Positions 32,359 through 44,914 of a stretch of DNA of 64,000 bases are shown one piece after another. The notes below the pieces were generated by a model. The model was not told the origin of the DNA. It saw nothing but the letters and a program-made list of their open reading frames with translations, and did not search any database. The stretch covers positions 1 through 64,000 of the forward strand of contig JAFEMH010001297.1 in NCBI GenBank assembly GCA_022495995.1, read 5' to 3'. Numbering within the stretch: the stretch's first letter is position 1; each line of letters begins with the position of its first letter. Both the position numbers and the translations under genes were made by a program. Origin of the DNA: Adenophora triphylla var. japonica (lineage: Eukaryota; Streptophyta; Magnoliopsida; Asterales; Campanulaceae).

Positions 32359-34634
32359 TGTAAGTACCCAAATCTGGCTCATGCCTTCCGGTTAATTTTC
32401 CCGGCAATTCCGGTAATTTTTCCGGCATTCCCCCAGATTTTCCTAGAGTTCCGGAACAATTCCGGAACTGTTCCAAACCACCTAAGGGGAGAAGGGACTG
32501 CTTGGAGCCAAAGAAACACGTTTTTATTTTATGAGAAATTCCCTTCTAGAAGACTGCCACCTTGCATGTTTCTAGAAGAATCTGGAAGTGGCTACTTATG
32601 TCGTGCGACATAATAGGCCATGAAAAACTTCTAGAAGCTTGCCACCTTGCATGTTTCTAGAAGAATCTGGAAGTGGCTACTTATGTCGTGCGACATAATA
32701 GGCCATGAAAAGTTCTAGAAGGTTGCCACCTTGCATGTTTCTAGAAGGAAAGCAGTTATGGCTTGTTATGTCGTGCGACATAACAAGCCCATGCAGGCAG
32801 CCTATAAATAGAGGCCTTCACCTCTCATTTTAGACACACCTCTTCCACCCCTCAGTCACCCTTTATAGGGAATACGCCCAGAAGCCTTCTCTTTTCTCAC
32901 ATACCCCCCCCCCAAATCACCCCAATCCTCTCAAATCAATTCTACACACACTTCCCACACACACACACTTCATATATACATCAAGAATCAAGGAATTCTC
33001 ACGGTTTCAAGGCTGGACATCAACTCCGGAGGAGGACGCTAGAAGGCTCCTATATCTAACTTGATATAGGAGTTGTGGATCTTCAAGGGTAACGATTTTC
33101 TACCCTTTTCCCCTTCCTATCTTCATTATACATAAGATTTACATGCTACATGCGTTGATAATGTGACATTCTGATTAAAGTTACATGCTTTAGTTTCATA
33201 TTTCATAGATCCACATTTGATTTCATCACATTTCATGTGAAAGCTCCGGTTTGACTTGATTTTGCATGAACACTCAAGATGAGTGTGGATCCCTCATGTC
33301 CACACCCTCTTGAAGTGTTCATTATTGATAAACATGCTCTCTGAGATTTGTTTTTGAAGTAACTTGACCATTTTGGTGCCTTGTTACCTCTGCAAATCTC
33401 AGCTGTTTAGGCTTCTGCAAAATGGCTTGTTATGTCACGCGACATAGGCAGCCTATGTCACGCGACATAAGTAGCCAGTTTGCAGATTCCTCATCTTTTC
33501 AAGCTGTAATCTGATGTTAACCCCCATAATGCTATAATCTTATGTCTATCTGCAATTTAGATAGTATCTATGTACATAAAATGACATCTTTTCATTAAAA
33601 TACCATTTTCATACATAAAGGTGCATCCTTTGCACCTAAAGCCCATTTTCATGCATTAAAATCATTCCTTTTGCACTAAAAATTGCATCCATTGCATTCA
33701 AAATCCCTTTTCACATTAAAGATGCATTCTTTGCACCCAAAAACTCATTTTCATACTTAAAAATGCATACTTTGCATTAAAAAACCATTCTTTGCCATTT
33801 TCATGCATCACTTGTACATTAAATGCTATTTTCCAACATAAAAATGCATTCTTTGCATAAAATCATTTCTTCAAACCATAAAGATCACTTCTTGGAACCA
33901 AAAACATCATTTGCGACCCAAAAATGTCATTTTTCACTAAAGTGTCATTTTTACATGCATTTCCCCTTTCCCCCCATTAGCAACCTTGGAACGGACCGGT
34001 GCAAAGGTCTTATCTTTACATCGTTCCTTCCATTAAAGATTCCATAATCTCTTTAGAAAGGGACAACCTTGAACCCTATATCTCCGATTATCGCTTAAGA
34101 AAGAGTATGAAGCATCTATACGAGCTCGACCGTCTTAAAGCGTAGGATTGATGGGCTAAGGACCCTCCTTTTTTAAAGAACCTCATCTTTGACCATAAAG
34201 AGAGTCATTCTCTCGATCATGCAAGTCCCGAGGGTCCCGAGGTTAAAATGCGATGATCACAAGTCACAAGATGAGGACGGGATCATAATCCCAAATACAT
34301 AAAATTCCAAGGAATCCCGAGCGACAACCAACAAATGGTTTGTACGTCCGGAAGACAACTTGGGACATTCCCCCCTTTTTTCTCAAACACATGCACACAA
34401 GAAAGCACGCAAGCAAGCACGATTACTGAAATCTTGGGAGACTTGCTTCGGCAAGGCACTTTGGGTGAACGCCAAACGTTCTTCCCAAGGGGTAACTTAA
34501 CCTCCGAACCCAAGTAAAAACCTTTTTTTCAAAGTTTTGAGGTAATCAAAATGGCGTGGCGACTCCGTTTTTCAAATAACTCGGATGTCTTCAAACTCGC
34601 GTGAATCCAACAAAATTTGGGCACCACATTCACA
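32359..34634 (+). repeat. 3' LTR of element D
   Basis: Matches 22362-24638 with only a handful of differences (for example atgagaaattc instead of atgaggaattc, tcgtgcgac instead of tcgtacgac, small length changes in c and t runs). TATA box near 32803. Right flank actac. Confidence 0.94.
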
Positions 34635-35735
34635 ACTACTCAGGGAATTTGTGGACGTGTTTGCATGGTCTTACAAGGATATGCCCAGCCTCGATCGCTC
34701 CATAGTGGAGCACCGGATACCGTTAGATCCAGAAGTCAAACCAGTCAAACAGAAGCTGAGAAAGATCAAACCTGAGTGGTCATTACAAGTAAAGGAAGAA
34801 ATTGAGAAGATGCTCAAAGCAGGGTTCATTCGGGTCATTGAGTACCCCACCTGGCTCTCCAACATCGTAACAGTCACCAAGGCTAATGGAAAAGTCCGAT
34901 GTTGCATGGATTTCAGAGATCTTAACAAAGCCAGCCCAAAGGATGACTTCCCCCAGCCCAACATTGACATGCTGGCAGATACCACGACCAATTACGAGGT
35001 CAAGTCTTTCGTTGACGGTTTCGCCGGCTACAACTAGATCAAAATGGCCGAAGAGGACCAGGCTAAGACAGCTTTCACTATCAGAGGGCTGCCACTGCCC
35101 TGTTCCAAGACATGATTCATAAAGAAATAGAGGTCTACGTGGATGACATGATAGTCCACTCCAAAGGATCCGATGGCCAGCATTTCGCCGATTTGAGAAA
35201 GTTCTTCGACCGCCTCAGAGAAAATTCCATGAGGCTTAACCCAGCTAAATGCTCATTCGGCGTCAAGCGAGGTAAAGTGTTGGGGTATATGGTGACTGAA
35301 CGGGGGATCGAAGTGGACCCGCAAAAGATCAAAGCCATAGTCGAGATAAAACCGCCTCGAACACTGACATAAGTTAAATCTTTCATGGGAAGGCTACAGT
35401 ACATAAGCCGTTTTATGAATCAACTGACCTCCATCTGCGAGCCTATCTTTAAGTTGATGAAGAAGAGCACATCCACTGAATGGAACCCAGAATGATAGTT
35501 TGCTTTTGAAAATATCAAGGCATACCTTGTGAACCCTCCAATCCTTTGCCCCCCTCATCGGCAAAAGCCACTACTACTGTACCTGACTGTCACAGACACC
35601 GCAATTGGGGCTATGCTGGCACAGGAGAAAAAGGACTCCAAAGTTGAAAGCGCCATCTATTTTGTGAGCAGGAAGCTACAGGGCAGTGAACTCAACTACT
35701 CAGTTTGCAAGAAAACCTATGCAGACCTTGTATGG
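34635..35735 (+). pseudogene. pol: A reverse transcriptase and first part of RNase H, inactivated
   Basis: The frame runs from REFVDVFAWSYKDMPSLDR through VRCCMDFRDLNKASPKDDFP to FVDGFAGYN, then a TAG stop (35035-35037). After AEEDQAKTAFTI about 25 codons are missing, including the FGL region of RT. The catalytic YVDDMIVHS (about 35142-35168) is retained, but in another frame. More stops occur at about 35369 and 35494-35499. RNase H starts with DTAIGAMLAQEKK and FVSRKLQGSELNYS and is cut at 35735 by element B. The gene would copy element RNA into DNA; it cannot do so now. Confidence 0.9.
35731..35735. other. Target site duplication of element B, left copy
   Basis: tatgg, repeated at 48245-48249. 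Confidence 0.93.
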
Positions 35736-37445
35736 TGTGATGTACCCGATTTTTGAAATCAAACGGAGTCGCCACGCCATTTTTGTTTTAAGGGCCAAAA
35801 CTTTGAAAAAAGCCCGAGATCAAGAGATTCGAGTTCGGAGGTCACGTTACGCGCCGGGAAGGACGTTAGTGTGCACCCGGAACGCCTCGTAAAAACGAGT
35901 CTTCCAAACATTCAAAATCCTTTGTTGTGTGTGTGTGTGTGTGTGTGTTTTGACCAAAATAATTTGAAACTGGGAAAAGTGAAAATTGGGATCTCTTTTT
36001 AAGACTTTAAACTGATCCCATGATTTTTTGGAGAATTTTTGGGTTGAGTCTTGGCACTCAAAAGATTTTTGGATTTGAAAAGCAATTCTGCCAGAATGAA
36101 AGAAGGCAGTTGACCCTTGACTTTGAAATGGACTTAAAGACTTCAAAACCTCAGAATCTGGGGAAAGTCCGAGAATGAAAGTTGCTTAAAACACCCTAAA
36201 TAGGGTTTCTGAAAAGAAACTTTCCATTTTGGAAGTAATTTGAGGGGTAAAAACCTTCTGGAAACCTCAGATGTGAAATCTGGATTTCCAGAAGCTGATG
36301 AACTGGCCTCTAAAAGAAAAATTGAAAAAAGGAGTTTTACTTACTCAAAAAATAAAATAAAAATATGTCTGGAAAGATCTGGATGTTGGCTACAAAAAGT
36401 GTTTTGTAGTTAACACCCAATTCCAAGTTTTACTGGGTCCAAAAAATAAGAAAATGGACTGAGGTCTCAGAACAATGCTACTGGACAGCAAGATGTTCTT
36501 GAGGGAAAATGTGATTTTTGGGGGATTTGCATCTATGTTCACCCCATTTTCATCCCTAGACTTGATACCACTACTTTTTTATTGAGTGGTTATCATATTC
36601 AAGTCATCCTTGGGGAATTTATGGGGTTTAAACATGTCCTTTGCAAAGGGAAAGGGGATATTTTGTAGAAATGAAATTAAAGAGAAAAAAATCAATTTAG
36701 AGATTTAAAATATAGACCATTTGAGATGGTCATTCATGAAAGATGAACTTCAAGATGACCATCTTGGGTCAAAACTCAAGTTAAACTAAACATCAAGTAG
36801 ATCCAAGTAAGAAGAACAAGATGAACAAGAAGTCAAAAGTGAATTTTAGGGTTTTGAGAAGGAGGGCTTTACCAATGGTGACACCCTATCTTCCTAGGCT
36901 TGGAATTTGACTTGAGGAGTATCAAGATTTGGTGTTTGGCTTGAGGAGTATCAAGGTTTGGTGTTTGTATTTGTGTTTGGAGTGAGATTGGGAAAGATTC
37001 AAGAGAAAATAGTGGCAATCTAGAGATTCCCACTGTTTTCTCTCTATATTTCGCCAGAACTTCGTTGCTGTGATCAAAATGTCTTGTGTAAACTGAGAGA
37101 GGAGGGTTCAATTTATAACCCCCTGTGAGAGTCAAACATATCCGCGCGGACAAGGTTGGTCGCGTGCACTGTTCATTAATTACAGCTTCAGGCTTTGGAC
37201 AGGAAGAATAATCTTTTCAAAATTCAAATTAATCAGCCAGTTTTTGTTCCAGCCATTTCTATTTAGGGTTTTTCTTATTTCTTTTGCTTTTTTGATTCCT
37301 TTTCTTGGTTTATCTTTTTTTGGCAATCCCTAATCTACCCTTACTTGGTTAGAAATGTTAGGAATGTTAGGAATTGTTAGAAATGTTATAACTTTCGTTA
37401 ATTTTCTAACGAAAATGCTAACAAGCTCAAATTGGAGCACTTACA
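35736..37445 (-). repeat. 3' LTR of element B
   Basis: 1710 bp, sense strand TGTAAGTGCTCC...GGGTACATCACA. Minus-strand TATA box at 37111-37117; dyad TATCCGCGCGGACA at 37139-37152, about 22 bp upstream of it. A (GT)n run at 35923-35948 and a stem-loop actcgtttttacgag at about 35889-35903 lie in R-U5. Confidence 0.94.
37139..37152. promoter_or_regulatory. Dyad motif in the B LTR promoter
   Basis: TATCCGCGCGGACA, with TCCGCGCGGA a perfect palindrome, upstream of the minus-strand TATA box. The copy in the 5' LTR is at 47938-47951. Confidence 0.7.
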
Positions 37446-37458
37446 GTAGCCCCTCGGC
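37446..37458 (-). other. Polypurine tract of element B
   Basis: Minus strand TCGCCGAGGGGCTAC (37446-37460 region) directly against the 3' LTR. Confidence 0.82.
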
Positions 37459-37558
37459 GACGGCGCTTTCGAAGGAAGCGGGGTCGTCGATAAGAGTAAG
37501 GCTCCATATTTGGCAGGATGATCAAGTGATCGAGTGGCTGAACCTATTTAATAGGCTA

Positions 37559-37597
37559 CCTACGTATCCTTAAAAGGAATCAAGCCAGTCGTAGTTC
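37559..37597 (-). other. Type II hairpin-like module (B)
   Basis: Minus strand gaactacga ctggcttgattcc, loop, ggatacgtagg, about 110 bp from the PPT. Confidence 0.65.
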
Positions 37598-37639
37598 GGG
37601 TCTTTCGACTATCTTTAGTCGTCGACCCTACTGCTTTAG

Positions 37640-38790
37640 GAAGGTCGCCCTAAGATTTGACTATTTTTGGGAAGTCACTCTATGGTCTGACTATTTTGGG
37701 GAAGTCATCCTATGGTTTGACTATTTTGGGGAAGTCACCCTGTGATCTGACTGTTTTGGGGAAGTCACCCTAAGGTTAGACTATTTTGGGGAAGTCGCCC
37801 TATGGTCTGACTATTTTGGGGAAGTCACCCTGTGATCTGACTGTTTTGGGGAAGTCACCCTAAGGTTTTGACTGTTTTGGGGAAGTCGCCCTAAGGTTTT
37901 GACTATTTTCGGGAAGTCACCCTAAGGTTTTGACTGTTTTGGGGAAGTCGCCCTAAGGTTTTGACTGTTTTGGGGAAGTCGCCCTAAGGTTAGACTATTT
38001 TGGGGAAGTCGCCCTATGGTTTGACTATTTTTGGGAAGTCGCCCTAAGGTTTTGACTGTTTTGGGGAAGTCGCCCTAAGGTTTTGACTGTTTTGGGGAAG
38101 TCGCCCTAAGGTTAGACTATTTTGGGGAAGTCGCCCTATGGTTTGACTATTTTTGGGAAGTCGCCCTGTAATCTGACTGTTTTTGGGAAGTCACCCTAAG
38201 GTTTTGACTGTTTTGGGGAAGTCTCCCTAAGATCTGACTATTTTTGGGAAGTCACCCTGTAATCTGACTGTTTTTGGGAAGTCGCCCTATGGTTTGACTA
38301 TTTTTGGGAAGTCACCCTGTGATCTGACTATTTTGGGGAAGTCACCCTAAGGTTTTGACTGTTTTTGGGAAGTCACCCTGTAATCTGACTGTTTTTGGGA
38401 AGTCGCCCTATGGTTTGACTATTTTTGGGAAGTCACCCTGTGATCTGACTGTTTTGGGGAAGTCACCCTAAGGTTTTGACTGTTTTGGGGAAGTCGCCCT
38501 AAGGTTTTGACTGTTTTCGGGAAGTCACCCTAAGGTTTTGACTGTTTTTGGGAAGTCGCCCTGTAATCTGACTGTTTTTGGGAAGTCACCCTAAGGTTTT
38601 GACTGTTTTGGGGAAGTCGCCCTAAGATCTGACTATTTTTGGGAAGTCACCCTGTAATCTGACTGTTTTTGGGAAGTCGCCCTATGGGTTGACTATTTTT
38701 GGGAAGTCACCCTGTGATCTGACTGTTTTGGGGAAGTCACCCTAAGGTTTGACTATTTTGGGAAGTCACCCTAAGATTTGATGATAATGT
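37640..38790. repeat. 30-31 bp tandem array in element B
   Basis: About 36 copies of gaagtc(a/g)ccctaaggttttgactgttttggg with variants (tatggtttgactattt, tgtgatctgactgttt, tgtaatctgactg). Variants recur in blocks, which suggests amplification of multi-unit segments. No open frame is conserved. Confidence 0.95.
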
Positions 38791-39059
38791 TCTTTTAGAA
38801 AAGTAGTTGACTAAGATATGCTTTCATACCTGTGCTGTGCTTACCTGTAGCTGCCGGAAGGACTGAGGCTACGGCTGATGTTGATGAAGAGTTGTTAAGT
38901 TGCTGTTCGTGGGACGGTTTCTGCTGACGATTTGCTGTCTTTGGAAGCATTTTGACCTGAAGGAGGAGTTTGGTTGAGTCTGCATCTTGCTGGTGATCGT
39001 CAACCTTGTAGAGGTGGTTGAGCTTGTATTCACATTGGGACTTCTTGCTTTTGAGAACT

Positions 39060-39570
39060 TGGTGTCTCTGACCGCATTGTATTGGAGAGCTTGGCGCCTC
39101 TGACCTTCTTGCCTTGGAGAACTTGGCGTCTCTGACCGATTTGTATTTGAGAACTTGGCGTCCCTGACCGATTTGTATTGGAGAACTTGGCGTCTCTGAC
39201 CGATTTGTATGTGAGAACTTGGCGTCTCTGACCGACTGGCATTTGATTTGCATTTGAGAACTTGGCGTCCCTGACCGAACTGTATTTGAGAACTTGGCGT
39301 CTCTGACCGAATTGTATTTGAGAACTTGGCGTCTCTGACCAACTGGCATTTGATTTGCATTTGAGAACTTGGCGTCCCTGACCGAACTGTATTTGAGAAC
39401 TTGGCGTCTCTGACCGAATTGTATTTGAGAACTTGGCATCTCTGACCAACTGGCATTTGATTTGCATTTGAGAACTTGGCGTCCCTGACCGATTTGCATT
39501 TTGAGAACTTGGCGTCCCTGACCGACTTGTATTCGAGAACTTGGCGTCTCTGACCGAATTGTAGACACTG
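39060..39570. repeat. 32-bp tandem array in element B
   Basis: About 15 copies of gagaacttggcgtctctgac plus a short variable tail (gaattgtattt, gatttgtattt), some enlarged by a gcatttgatttgcattt insert. Minus-strand frames across it (VRDAKFSNT repeats) reflect the array and have no known domain. Confidence 0.93.
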
Positions 39571-41690
39571 GAGGTGGTCTTCATTGGGGGCTGTTTTCAT
39601 CCATTTGTGGACATTGGAGGTCGTTTTTAGCAAGTTGCAGACGCCGGAGCTTGTCTTTGCCAAACTGTAGATGTTGGAGGGCGTCTTCATTCATTGGAGG
39701 TCGTCTTTGGTGAAGATCATCCTTGCCGAAAAAAGGGGGATTTGATTTCACGTTTGAATTCCTGCATTCGTTAGTGAAGAGGAAGATGCATATATGACAT
39801 TCATGATGACATATGCATGCATAGAGCCAAAAATGATTGTGAGAGTATCACTGCATATGTTTGCGAGATGATGCATTTACTTGCTTTCGAAGATGCACCT
39901 AGCCTAAGCTTTTGACAGGGAAATTATGATTTATGATCTTCAATTCACTTAGGATTTTTCCTATTGATTCAAGTTTTGTGCATGCTACATGAGCCCTTGG
40001 GAGATTTTTGTGGGGATGCATGGTGATGTATGTGTCTGGAGACTGTTTGGAACAGATTTTGAGCATGTGGGGGATGAGAACCCTTGATCGCGATTTAAAC
40101 AGCGGTTGTTGGTGAGGTTTTGTCAGCAGTATCACATGGACCTCAATTTTGATGAGATTGGATTCGGATCCCGGGTCTTGGTTGACAGTTTCCCTCTCAA
40201 TCTTGGTCATTTGAAGCTGATGCTGACAGGCTCTAGGGCACGTTGATATGAGTGAAGCTTCTTTCATTTGGGTGAGCTGTGACCTCGGCCGAAACCTTAT
40301 CCGGAGAATGATTTGATGGAATTGCTAATGCCGGGAGAAACCCTGATCTTGAATTCCGATGCTACGGGAGGCTGCCGTGTACCAAGTTCTGAAGCTGAAA
40401 TTCTTTCTTGATAAAATTCGGGTCCAAAAGACCGTCTTGACAAAGCCCCCGGATCCTGAGTAGGCAAAGCCCGGATTTTGAAGAAGTGACTTGGCGAATC
40501 TATCTCGTAGTGAAGAACGCAATGTGGACCCAAGGATGACTATGGAAGCCCCAGCTTGAAGAGCTGATACAGGAGAACCTGGGAGAACCGCTTAGCAAGC
40601 CCCAGCGTGAAGAAATTCAGAGCAGTCTTGTTGCAGACAGAGTCATTATGTGGCCGAGGGGGTACCCATCTTTTCAAATCTTAGTCAACCAGTCACTGGA
40701 CAAGACTAAAAACGGTTTACGTGAGGGGCACATCTTTCGAAAAGTGGGAATGAATCCCGATTTTGTGTATACACACTCGCTTTAGGTTTGACTCTTTTGA
40801 GAGAGTATAAGCATCACAAGGTGTGGAAAAGTGTATGGAAGCCCCTGCTGACAGAAAGACAGTAAGAGAAGACTTGTCGAGACACTTGAAAACTTGTCTT
40901 ATTCATGATGATCACAAAGCTGCTTAAAACCCTTTGTTAATGTTCGGGTTATTCAATCCCTAAATCTGATATGAACAAATATTTTGATTAATCATAAGGA
41001 GAAAACCAACTGATATCGAGAATCAAGCTCGGAAGGGTGGAAAGTGTATAGGGACGATCCTTGATGAGACCGGGTTTTTTTTTTCTTTTCTTTTTTTTTT
41101 TTTTTGAGATTTGTTTATGATTTCGAATAGGACCATTTCTGGTTGCCTACGTTCCCTCCATCATGAAGAGCTCAGGTCGCCGTAGTTCGGGTCTATCCCG
41201 AATGAAAAGAGAATGAATGTTGAAATTCGAGGGTCTGAGGACCTTTGGGGATTTTGAGGATTTGGAGGATTGAATAACATATCCCCTTAGAGTGTCCATG
41301 AAAGACACGGATGCGAAGCCCCAGTGGGACATCCACGGCAAGTGTTTGTGAGGAGAAATGAAATATGCTCACATGAAGGGAAGGGTTGAATTTGCACAAT
41401 CTTTGATTGGTAATTTTGGACCAAGATGGATTAGATTCCAATTTTAAGCAAGCAATGAAGCATTAATTTGATCCTGACATCGAGGATATTAGAATGAAAC
41501 TGCTATCCGATAGGGACTGTAGTTGGGTTTCCGGGCTTCGATCGGCCATCGGGTGATTTTGGGAAATTTTGACCTCTTAAGATGAGAGGTCGGCTGGGCC
41601 TTTTGCTGACTGAACCTCTAAAGATGAGAGGTTGGCTTGTAGGGACGTGTTTGGGAAATCTATGGCGGGGAAGATTGATTGCCTCTAAGA
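39571..41690 (-). other. B non-coding region collinear with the D post-gag region
   Basis: No supported gene. A type I hairpin-like module lies at 41146-41188 (minus strand). Segments such as 40200-40240 (tgaagctgatgctgacaggc) and 40920-40960 correspond in reverse to D 30180-30200 and 29410-29440. Short matching open frames in B (39899-40267) and D (30151-30357) share ACQHQLQ but nothing else convincing. Confidence 0.65.
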
Positions 41691-41885
41691 GTGAGAGGTC
41701 AAATTTTGATTTTGGCCAAAGGCGATGGGAATATCCTCTAAAAGCGAGAGGATGGCTTGGGATTGGTCGCGGAAATGGGAATATCCTCTAAAATAGAGAG
41801 GATGGCTTGGGATTGATTTATGGTAATGGGAATATCCTCTAAAATCGAGAGGATGGCTTAGGATTGATTTAAGGTAATGGTGAGA
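41690..41885. repeat. Short array, unit about 50 bp, in element B
   Basis: Four copies of gggaatatcctctaaa..gagaggatggcttgggattg. Each carries an inverted pair cctctaaa/gagagg. Followed by long T-runs at 42010-42042 and 42068-42104. Confidence 0.85.
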
Positions 41886-42005
41886 GGAAGTCCAAGCTAT
41901 CGAGAACCTTTTGCGAACTTGCGAGAATTCGGGCTCCTTTTTGATCATTGGAGAGCTTCTTGAGAAGTCGGGGACTCTTGTTGAATTGTGAGGATCGACA
42001 GTCCC

Positions 42006-42043
<38 letters not shown>

Positions 42044-42841
42044 CTTTGCTTGAACTTTTCTATTTCCTTCTTTTTTTTTTTGCTTGAACTTTTTTTTTTT
42101 TTTGACTTGGAAAGCTTCCTGAGAAGTTGAGGACTATCTTTGTCCTTCCTTCATGGCTTGAGATATTTTGCGCATCGCCGACTCTCGAAGTTAACTTCTT
42201 GGGCTTGCTTGGACTTCTCTCAGTAAGGAGCAAAAATAATGGCTAAACCGGGTTTCAAAACACGCCGATCTTGAAATGAAAGGGTAGTGTTTAGTAAGGG
42301 TGAGGTAATGGCTTTCTTATGGGTGAAAAGTTTCAACTGCAATCCCTACTGGATGACCTAAACGAGATTAAGTCTTCATTGCTTGCTTAAGCTTTATATG
42401 AGAAAAGATCCATGCAAATTCATCGAGCAACGAGATGATGAGGATGAAAGGGGATGTGAGCATATGAGATGCAAGATGGGGAGTTGGTGAGCCCCAATTT
42501 GGGAAGGATATCAATTGATTTTCTCACTCCGATTAATTTAAATATTAATCATTTCAACGAATTAGTGGTTGAGCAGCACAAGTGATCATCTAGGATAAAA
42601 CCATTTCAATTAAGTGTAACGTGGGTGCGCAAGTGATGTCTCGAGTCTAGCAAGAAGAGAAAAAAGACTTATATTAAAAGCTAGGCATTTAACTACTGTG
42701 TCCAAAATGAACTACAACGACAAATGTCCAGGAAGGACTTAGGTGACAGGGAAGTACTAGAACCTACGAAGGTTGACTAAAAGACTAATTTAGAGATAGG
42801 TAGCCCCCAATCTAGCCGCTCTTTGCTGTTGAACCATGCAT

Positions 42842-44914
42842 CTATTCTTCGACGCTGGAGACGGGAGCTATTGCAGACCTTTCCATCAGGATTTCCTTGG
42901 CAATCTCTTTCTTAATCCAACCACTTTCATCGCCTGTGATGGCTGATTCACCGACCTCACAGAGGGGCGAGTCAAATTCCATTATGCCCACAAGTCTTGG
43001 ATCACCAAACTCGACCATGTTGACACTCATGTTGTTAGGGAGCGGGTTATTGATGGTATTAGGCCTTTCAGGCATCTCTAACCTCCCTTGCTCAATCAAA
43101 TTTTGGATTGCCTTCTTCAGGGGGACGCAATCATCTGTCAGGTGCCCATGGTACTGATGAAAGGCACAATGCTTGGAGGTATCCAAAGGAGCGTTGGGGT
43201 TTCTTGGCTGATAATTATCCAAAGGCCGGAGCAAATCTTCTTTTACCAATCCTCTGAAGATATCGCTTAAAGGCATTCCAAGGTTTCTCAAGTCTTGGAG
43301 CCGGGATCTGGATGCATCGGGCTTCTTGGGAACAAAGGAAGTGGCATTGTTACAGTCCTGTCCCGCGTAGCCGATCGCCTCTTTGCCTTTAGCGAAAGCG
43401 AGAGTAGTGTTGGAGGGAGGAGCCCGATATCCGTAGGCAGTGCAACGGTCGGCTGCGATTGTAAGCCTTTTCAAACTTAGCCCCGAATTAACCATTGCAC
43501 GCAAGTCAGCGTAGGGGAAGTGGCTGAGGGAAGCTCTCAAATGCGGCTTCAAGCATGACTGAAAGATGTCTAATCCGCTCCTCGTCGAGGGAGGAATGGC
43601 CATTTCACCGAGCTTTAAGTTCCACCTCTTATAGAAATCCCCAATATTCTCATTAGGGCGCCGCATCGTTGTTTGTGTGTCAACTCGTTTGTCTCCCATT
43701 CCAAGTTGGCTTTGTACTTATCTCGTGAAAGTACCGGTAATCTGTTCCCAAGTAGCCCTAGCTTCAGCCGCAATCGGAAAAACCATTTCAAAGCCCCTGC
43801 CTTCAAAGAGAGACTAAAGTAATCGGCCAACTGCTGGTTTGTGCATCCCTTAGCCTTCATTGCCAAAGTATAGGTGTCCAAGTGAGTTTTAGGGCATGCA
43901 CTCCCGTCAAACAATTCCAGAGTGGGCATCACAAACTTGTGAGGCGGGGGACAATCGAGTCGGGATCTCGTAGGCCGAAGAGCGGTTGTTCTTTTTGGCG
44001 GTCAATTCGGCAATCTGTGCTTTCATTTCCTTGTGTTGCTCCATAAACCAAGCCAATTGGGGATCCAAAGGTGGAGCCATAGCGTTCAAACCAGCCGATC
44101 GAGCCGAAGAGAGGAGTTACCACCGGCGGCACACTGGTGGAAGGGATACCATAATCCGGCATAGGTGAAAACCCGTCCTTGGCCCAAATTACCCCTGGGA
44201 GTGTAGGTAGGATCTTGGGCAAAAGGATAAAACCCAGCGGCTTGCCGTTGGCTTTCCATCGCAGGAAGGCAGAGGCGGACCCGAGGTAGCCGGATAGCTC
44301 GGATTTCCTGAGTGAGGCCCATAAGTAGGCTTGAGTGTGGGCCGCCGTCCCGGATTGTTGAATTGCATGGCCGCCTGTGGCGAAGGTGTGTAACCAGGGG
44401 GATACCGCGGTCCCGGTGATTCGGATGACACCTGGATGGAGGCTTGATAACCCATAGAAGTTTGAGTGAGAAATGGATTTGTGAGAGCTGTGTGAGGAGC
44501 AGCCGAGCTAGTACCATTCTCGAGGTGGGACTCCCGATTGTTGCCCCGAACCAAACCGGGGTGGTATCCCAAATCGCTGTGAAGGTCCGGATTGATTGGT
44601 CCCGAACCGAGGTGGGATCCCCATTTGCCGTGGCATTCCTGGTAGCCCCAAGCATGAGAAGATATTCCGTACCGATTTTGTCCCCACCGAGGGACTCGGG
44701 AATTGGCTCGTCTCGTCTGGCCGCAGGGATCCAGTGGTCTCGCATTTGGGAGCCGGGCCGACCCGCAGGCCGAGAAGCATGGATTCGGTGGTAGTACCGT
44801 GGGAGGCCGGTGGTGGCATCCCGGAGTAGTCGGGCGACCAAGAGTGGGGTTGAGGTCTTCCTCTTCTTCCACGATGAAGGTGCCATCCGGGTTGAGACCG
44901 GCGGCCGGCACCAT
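42842..44914 (-). pseudogene. gag: B Gag polyprotein, frameshifted
   Basis: N-terminal LNPDGTFIVEEEEDLNP (from 44914), then a long P/N/G-rich linker, LDPQLAWFMEQHKEMKAQIA (about 44010-44070), and capsid motifs: HLDTYTLAMKAKGCTNQQLA (about 43830-43890), GALKWFFRLRL, IGDFYKRWNLKLGEM (about 43610-43650), SCLKPHLRASLSHFPYADLR (about 43500-43560). A nucleocapsid motif CAFHQYHGHLTDDC, form CX2HX4HX4C, follows at about 43150-43190. The C-terminal part from 43699 to 42842 is one open frame; frameshifts near 43700 and 43930 separate the rest. Gag would form the particle. Compared with D, B keeps the capsid and has one zinc knuckle. Confidence 0.85.

Larger units (their letters stand above)
22362..34634 (+). 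mobile_element. Element D: non-autonomous Tat-related LTR retrotransposon (gag-only)
   Basis: Near-identical 2.28-kb LTRs (22362-24638, 32359-34634), PBS at 24642-24659, one gag-like gene (26731-28035), two coding-phase tandem arrays (30590-31400, 31630-32075), hairpin modules and PPT (32345-32358). Flanked by actac. No protease, RT, RNase H or integrase frame exists in the 4.3 kb after gag. It fits the class of terminal-repeat elements that carry only gag and must use enzymes of autonomous relatives. The few LTR differences point to a recent insertion. Confidence 0.92.

Noticed and set aside
37640..38790. CRISPR-like regular repeats
   Set aside because: Repeats are directly adjacent without unique spacers, in a plant retroelement; this is an ordinary tandem array.
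38795..39690. Long minus-strand frames with VRDAKFSNT repeats (up to 273 aa)
   Set aside because: All repeat content comes from the 32-bp array; three frames are open at once and no domain is visible.
30151..40267. Possible small protein shared by B and D (ACQHQLQ)
   Set aside because: Only one short word is shared at the protein level; the DNA of this region is collinear between B and D anyway, and the frames diverge around it.
41948..42130. Phenylalanine-rich small ORF
   Set aside because: It is produced by two long T-runs.
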